64,000 nucleotides of DNA. Source: Elysia chlorotica (lineage: Eukaryota; Mollusca; Gastropoda; Plakobranchidae). The DNA is taken from the NCBI GenBank assembly GCA_003991915.1, contig RQTK01000485.1, positions 157,427 through 221,426 of the forward strand. Direction: 5' to 3'. A program made the position numbers and the translations under genes. The first letter of the stretch is position 1. Each line of letters begins with the position of its first letter. This document shows positions 57,868-64,000 of this stretch, piece after piece. The notes beneath the pieces were generated by a model that saw only the letters and a list, made by a program, of their open reading frames with translations, ran no database searches and had not been told where the DNA came from.

Positions 57868-60797
57868 TTCATTTGCATATGAGGTAATATCCTAATATGA
57901 AGTTCTATATCGCGACGTGTTCAAAGAGAAGAAAATCATCCTATCCGAAACTTCGAATATAGAATGAAAATGCGTGGTAAATTTATTTCTCCATGGATAA
58001 ACACATTTCAAAAAGGGCCAAAAATGCTACAAGATCCAGACTCTTGTCAGACATAGTATGGTCTATGGCTTGTGTACTGCTTGCCTCTATTGCAGACTGA
58101 CAACCAGAGACAGAGTGGAGATAGCAGGACCTTTGTCTCAGCAAGTCGTAAGATGCTGAAACGCAACCCAGTAGTAAAAAACAAGGCGGACTTATCAAGG
58201 ATGGAACCCATAACCTTGTGATAAAAAACTGACGAGGATGCCATCCACTGAAAAAGTCCATCAAGTCTTTACAACCTAAAGCCCATCTCCGCCATTTTAT
58301 TCCGATGGTTAAGACAAGGGAAATCACTCTATTTTCCTTTGGACTAAATTTGTAAAGCTTTTTTCTTGCAGTGATTTTCTTTCCAAAAGATTGTTGTTGT
58401 TGTCTTAATATCCTCAGATATTATAAAGGATACAGGATAAACTTTCAGAAAATATATACTTTATGTCTGTTTGGTCAAAAAAATAGTACCAGAGAAAATA
58501 ACTATGTTTTTCTTGTTACTTGTGTGTGTTTGGTTTGCTAGTAACTCGGAGACTAGTAAAAAGAGTGTAAAAAGGGATAATAAAAGTGTGAAGAAAAGAT
58601 AATTATAACTTATAAGTTGAAGTTTTGGATTGTGGTTAAAATTTGGCTTGAGTTAATAGGCGACTTCCACGCAAATATGTGTTCAGTCTTCATTAGGTCT
58701 TGATCTATTTAGATCTAGACTTGAACTATCGGCGCTTGAGCTTGCTTCTTGCTCCTCATCATCACTCATCACCCCAATTTCACTATATGGTTCATAATCA
58801 GCATCTACAGTTTTTCCATGGCAAGCGATTGTAGGAATTCAAACGTCATTATGAAGTTGTCTGATGAAAAAGTCTCTGTAATTAAAACTGGGACTCGGTC
58901 TAGAAACGCGATGGGGCGCATTTGATCGCATAATGTCGCATTAGCTTGGTCTCTTCAATGGCTAATATTGTGAAATATAAATGTTCATTATTTTAATGTC
59001 GATGAGAGGTACCATGATTTTCAGTCGCCCCAGAACTTCTCGGGATATCATGGCCGTTTTCATTTTACCTGGACAAAAACGAGTGTTTTACAATATTCTT
59101 GAAAGTTAGTATGTTGGAACCCCCCAAAATTAAATAAGATTAAGTGTTCGTATAACATCTGGGATTTCCTAATTATGCGATGACAATGTACACCGGTTTT
59201 TAGTTAAGTAGTATGGGTTAAAAACAAATACAGCAAAATATCTTTGAAGACGAAGTGAATCGTGCAGCAAACATGTTTTCAGCATTTTCAACAAATGAGG
59301 AGACCCGGTGCTGAAAATCATAGAAGCTCTCTAGAATGCCAATGAATACAAAAACAAATTCTTATGTATTCCAATTGCAAACTGATGGTTCCCTTCAACT
59401 TTTTTAAAAAGTTAAGCAATAATAAAAGTTAATAAGATCTTTTGTTAAATGTCGTTAAGTATAATACACATTGAAAGTAAAGATAGAGCTGTTATTATTT
59501 TTTTTAATCAAAAATTATCTGACAAAAACAATATTTGAAATTATCACACAGTTACACTAATATTCATAAGAGTATGGGAAACAATCTTGAAGAAAGCTAT
59601 ATCTTGAATATTTTTGTTGAAACAGTTACGAAACATGCTCGCAAAAACACAATACAAATTTATTAACCACACAAAAAATGTTCTTGAGACAAAAAATGAA
59701 GATGAAGAAAGATGTAAGCCTAGATAAGAAAAGAATCATTATTATGATGAAGCTGTTAGTGGCATGTAAACATTCCATTGTGGTCGATCTGCAGGCAAGT
59801 TTAGCATATAGCTAAAATAAAACCTTGAAATAAAACTAGAGCATGGAAAGTCTATTTCACGCTACTGGGCGTTTGGGAAGAAGACCCTTCCCAAGTTGAT
59901 GAAGAAATCTCGACTTCAAGGTACTTAAATCGATTTACTCCTAGTAGTTCGCGCCATATTGTGAACTGACTTCAAGCTCTGCTGTTATCCATATTTTTAT
60001 CTTTCTGTATCACAACACAAAGCTTTTTTCACTTTGTCTAAATGCACAAGCTTTTTTAATATCTTTGCCATGTTTTCTTCAAACATTGTTTTTGGTTGAG
60101 ACTGCTATATTTTTCCCCCCTATAAAATCGTTAATATAAAAAAGGATGCAAATCCCCTATTGTGGGCGCTAATACCAAATCAATAGAACCTGCGACGCGA
60201 TAATAGTATTGACTGTCGAGGCATCTCTATGTACCTTTGTGTGACTTAGGTAAATCTGCTTTGGCGTTTATAGAAACGTATACGTTAGGTTTTATCTTTT
60301 TTTTATTTAGTGTTGTCTTTTTTGTATATTAAGCACCTAGCATTAAAGTCAGCCCTTAACTTATCTTAGATAAATAAATAAGGGAATTAACTTTCCGCTC
60401 TTTATAAAAGTTTGAACTTCAGAACTGAAAGAGTATGTTTGTATCGAAAAGTTGAATTTTTGTAATAGTTGTTGGAACTTTTTCCTCAGATCTTGGGGTT
60501 TAAAATTTGTTCTTGATTTTCTAGACTCCGTTTACATCAAACGGTCACTGTTTAATACTTCAAACATGTTTTTAGATATCGCACCATCGCTTTTTTCTAC
60601 TAGTTTTTAATGTCTTTGCTAGAGTTACTAAAGAAAAGCTGAGATATACCATTCATAACATTGTGCACCACCATTGATTTTCCTTTTTCTAGCGATTAAT
60701 ATTATTTATTAGCATTCTGAAAGAGTCGCCAAGACTGTGATTTAGAGGCAGGTTTTGCTTGCGGCTGCAATAGCTCATCACCATCTCTCTTCCTGAC

Positions 60798-60864
60798 ATA
60801 ACAGCGAAAGATTCCTGCCTTCATGTTGGTCTTCTGTAGGACTTTTCAGGTCAAACTAACTGAC
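60798..60864. repeat. partial third copy of the 61-kb unit
   Basis: ATAACAGCG, CCTGCCTTCATGTTGGTCTT and CTGTAGGACTTTTC align with the first 65 bases of the two full units, then similarity stops. Confidence 0.6.
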
Positions 60865-61006
60865 CTTAAAGAAACTCTCTCTAAGACAAGGCAGCTGTAT
60901 GCCTGGGTGACGTTGATTGATGCTGAGTATAATGAGTTGGACCACTACTGTACTAGGTAAACAACCAAAGTAATCGAACATAAACAATCCCTACAAACGG
61001 AAGCCG

Positions 61007-61282
61007 TAATAACAGCGTAAAAAACCTGCCTTCGTGTTAATCTTCTGGAGGATTTTTCGAGTCAAAAGGACTGTTATAGGCGAGAATAAAACACTGTAAT
61101 AGATGAAGATCGCGTAATATTTATTTGATAAATACTAACGGATTCAACAGTCTGCGTGAAGATGACATTTTGCCATTATCTTATTGTCTTTGTAAAAATT
61201 ATAAAAGCTCGTCAATCGGCAATGGTGTTCAAAATGTATACACTTATTTCGAAAGGCACACATGCCTATGTACAAAATATTT

Positions 61283-61284
<2 letters not shown>
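61007..61284. repeat. about 280-bp tandem unit, copy 1
   Basis: Starts TAATAACAGCGTAAAAAACC and ends TGTACAAAATATTTTT, followed by an (ATCT)n array. Copy 2 starts 60 bp later. Roughly nine in ten bases agree by eye. Confidence 0.85.
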
Positions 61285-61334
<50 letters not shown>

Positions 61335-61335
61335 T
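61285..61335. repeat. (ATCT)n between the 280-bp units
   Basis: About 12 ATCT units directly at the 3' end of unit copy 1. Confidence 0.96.
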
Positions 61336-61343
61336 TATCTCCA

Positions 61344-61634
61344 TAATAACAGCGTAAAAAACCCTGCCTTCCTGTTAATCTTCTGTAGGATTTTTCGAGA
61401 CAAAATGACTGTTATAGGAGAGAATAAAATACTGTAAAAGATGAAGATCGCGTAATGTTTATTTGATAAATACTATCGGATTCAACAGTCTGCGTGAAGA
61501 TGACATTTTTGCCATTATTTTGTTGTCTTTGTAAAAATTATAAAAAAAAAAAAACTCTCGTCAAACGGCAGAGATGTTTAAAATGTATACACTTATTTCG
61601 AAAGGCACACATGCCTATGTACAAAATATTTTTT
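61344..61634. repeat. about 280-bp tandem unit, copy 2
   Basis: Same unit, slightly longer through an A-run expansion. Ends in the same TACAAAATATTTTT but is followed by a (CT)n array instead of (ATCT)n. Confidence 0.85.
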
Positions 61635-61636
61635 GT

Positions 61637-61668
61637 TACCTTTCTCTCCCTCCCTCCCTCCATCCCTC

Positions 61669-61721
<53 letters not shown>

Positions 61722-61752
61722 TATCAATAAATCTATCTATCAATCTATCTAC
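61637..61752. repeat. (CT)n then ATCT-like tract
   Basis: CCCT and CT units directly at the 3' end of unit copy 2, then a few ATCT/ATCA units. Confidence 0.93.
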
Positions 61753-63225
61753 TTGCTAGCTAGCAAACTAGCTATACGACTATTTCATAAATAACTGATT
61801 TTATCTGGATGGCATTGAGTAACGTAATAAAAACGGGGTTTTTTTGCAATGTAAAAAACAAACACCTTACCATAGAAAGCATTTATTAAAAATAGAATGG
61901 TTAATCATGGTTGGCTTAAAATTGAAAAGCAGAACGATAAAGAAAAAAGGAGCGGGTACTTTTTTTTCCTCGAACCTCCCATCACGTCTGGATCCACTTG
62001 AAGGCAAGTTGGGGTAATGGATTGCTGTCCATTGTATCATTTTTTGTCCATGAAAAAGAGCACTAATAGCAGCTTATTTGATTTATGAAGTCTGTAACAC
62101 CCTTAAGAGATCAGTGTCTAGGAAAACCTTTTTAAAGTTTTACTCTATGAGTGATTATCAGGTTGTAAGGTCTAGAATTAACGTTGTTATAGAAAAAAAA
62201 ATAACCTTATGATGGATGGTGGTTCTATTAGGGGGTATGTTACTTGGTCTTATTAGAAATCTTGGATCGGTATATATTTGTTTATTTCGAATTTATTTTC
62301 TTCTATTACAGCTTTAATGTATAGGTTTTAAAAAGTTGTCTTATTGTGGGTTTATTCAACAAAGGAAATTTCAAATACCACATGGAATATAAGATAAACT
62401 GAAAACAGGAATAAGACATTATCATTACAGGCAGAAATAGGTCGAATGACACAGAGGAGGGGAAAATAGGGAAATGGTATTGGCAGAAAGAGAGAACAAG
62501 AGGGATGCGGGAAGAGAACGAGATAATAACAAATGTAAAAGAAGAGAAAAAAGAACAAGAGAGATACAGAAAGAGAAAGAGAGCCAGGTTTAAACAAATA
62601 AATAGTAAACCTTATAGTTCATTAGAGAAAGTCTCCACTCCTTTTTCTCTGTTTCAAACTTTCTGGTGAAAAATAAGTATCGATAGGGTTTGCGTGTGTT
62701 GTTTGTCAGATAAGATTGGCTTCGGATACATGAATTTGTTGTTTTGTTTGGCTTTTTACATTAATGTAACATGATTGATTTCTCAAAGAAACATATATGA
62801 AGGAGTCGGCGTTCTCAGTCAAGTCAAATATGGCATAGGCCTACCAGATGCAGGTTCAACGTGACCTGAAATTTCTTGCTTGCAAGTCTAGCCCCTGTCT
62901 AACTGAGCTGTCATGTGCATTGTGTTGGTTACAGAAACGCAATCTCAAAGGGGCAGAAAAAAACCCCGTCTAAGTAGAAAGTACTCTTATTCACCAAAGA
63001 CGGTAGGGCATTAGCAGATTTTGGTGTCAAGATCTATACGAATGCTTAGCCAAAAATTATAATAGTAAGAGCATAATCCTCTTTTTGAAAGTACCTAATG
63101 AAAGAATCGTGTCCGCCTAATGGTTTTAAAGGATGCGCTAAAGAATGAGCCATGCCCACCTCTGTTGTGAACCAACTTTGGCGAGGCTTATGTAGTCTCA
63201 CTGACTTCATTTGCTCCAAAATTAT
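61753..63225. other. no gene seen; presumably still GPCR intron
   Basis: AT-rich unique sequence with one possible tRNA-like fragment at 62.84 kb. Confidence 0.45.
62838..62915 (-). mobile_element. possible tRNA-like fragment
   Basis: Minus strand: ACAGCTCAGTTAGACAGGGG, resembling a tRNA D-arm, and a degenerate box B (GTTGAACC). Arms do not pair well; a decayed SINE or tRNA relic. Confidence 0.3.
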
Positions 63226-63226
63226 A

Positions 63227-63310
<84 letters not shown>

Positions 63311-63311
63311 T

Positions 63312-63405
<94 letters not shown>
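63226..63405. repeat. (CTGT)n-(CT)n array
   Basis: 6 CTGT units, then about 160 bp of CT with short interruptions. Confidence 0.97.
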
Positions 63406-63853
63406 AGTTTCTCGTGATTTTATTATTTTTTTCTGTACCACCAGTAATTTATTTTTTTTGCGCCTAGTAATACTAAAATTTAAATATAATATTAACGTGA
63501 GATGCAATATCTGAACATTCTACTTAACAGATCAAAATAGTAGAACTCTTTCATAAACACCTTTTTAGGTGGAATTAACAGAAATAAGGATTAAAAAATG
63601 GAAAGTGTTGACACTGTATCAGCAATATATAAACAATAATAATAGTAAAAATTTAAGACAGGGATATATATACGATACCATGAAAATAGGATATAGAGGA
63701 ATGAAAGTAAGGGACTACAAGACTATGAACATGGAGAAAGGGCTATCGTCGAGATAAAGAAAATACCAGACAGCGATATCACTTTAAAAAAATGCATAAT
63801 AGTTTGGGTTTGTTGTTTTGTTTTTTTTGTTTTTGGCGGGTGGGGCGGGGGCT

Positions 63854-63945
63854 GCGAAATCGGACAAATAAATTTTTGATCTATAGTTTGATTCGAACCA
63901 GATTAAAAGACCAACGCTTTACCACTTGGGTCTTTCGTCCCCTCT
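63854..63945 (-). mobile_element. SINE head fragment at the window end
   Basis: On the minus strand: CCCAAGTGGTAAAGCGTTGG (box A) and GGTTCGAATC (box B), aligning with the intron 1 copy. A 20-base poly(C) run at 63946-63965 abuts the head. Confidence 0.65.
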
Positions 63946-63965
63946 CCCCCCCCCCCCCCCCCCCC
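63946..63965. repeat. poly(C) run
   Basis: 20 consecutive C directly beside the SINE head. Confidence 0.9.
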
Positions 63966-64000
63966 TCACCAAGACAGGACGAGTGCCAGACAAACGTAAT

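Larger units (their letters stand above)
54209..61006 (+). other. presumed GPCR intron (start), no exon found
   Basis: Begins with consensus donor gtaagt. I looked for a continuation of TM2-TM3 and found none. Contains a CT array, the poly(T)/poly(G) run and unrecognised moderately complex sequence at 55.8-57.3 kb that may be old transposon. Confidence 0.45.

Noticed and set aside
59850-59960. Short minus-strand text resembling a transposase C-terminus
   Set aside because: Fewer than 25 codons between stops and no neighbouring transposase blocks.

Overview
The window looks like intergenic and intronic DNA from an animal genome, most likely a gastropod mollusc or a close lophotrochozoan relative. 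It is AT-rich, has spliced genes with GT-AG introns, and is crowded with di-, tri- and tetranucleotide microsatellites. It also carries tRNA-derived SINE fragments and decayed non-LTR retrotransposons. There are no operons, bacterial signals, CRISPR arrays or viral genes. The organism assignment is inference from repeat style and protein flavour; no species-diagnostic marker is present.

Region 1 (3.2-12.2 kb, + strand) holds the one complete protein gene, a nine-exon cytochrome P450. All splice phases join into a 504-residue protein with N-terminal anchor, proline hinge, C-helix WxxxR, I-helix AGTDTT, K-helix ExxR, PxRF and heme-ligand FxxGxRxCxG motifs. The motif wording resembles the CYP2 clan. 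One exon (6450-6537, 88 bp) is short enough to be missed by ORF scanning. Intron 1 carries a SINE and a decayed LINE, intron 3 a GATA array, intron 4 a foldback element, and intron 5 a long GA/GACA array.

Region 2 (12.2-51.6 kb) has no gene I can support. It contains a broken RTE-like LINE (about 15.0-16.9 kb) with an internally inverted piece, a second copy of the foldback element, three assembly gaps that all lie in trinucleotide repeats, a possible false duplication beside one gap, a 135-bp repeat present twice with one mismatch, SINE fragments, and two weak exon or promoter candidates (30.8-31.0 kb and 48.2 kb).

Region 3 (51.6-53.4 kb) is a 5'-truncated CR1/L2-like LINE whose reverse transcriptase frame is still open for 507 codons. 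It is bracketed by a 42-bp direct repeat.

Region 4 (53.8 kb to the end) begins with the first coding exon of a rhodopsin-family GPCR (neuromedin-U/pyrokinin-receptor-like). It ends at a consensus splice donor within TM2. I did not find its later exons, so the gene probably runs beyond the window through an intron of more than 9.7 kb that holds a tandem duplication, microsatellites and SINE pieces.

The P450 and the GPCR share no visible pathway. I found no convincing undescribed multi-gene system. The less explained signals are the small repeat families (foldback element, 135-bp repeat, 280-bp tandem unit) and their association with microsatellites.
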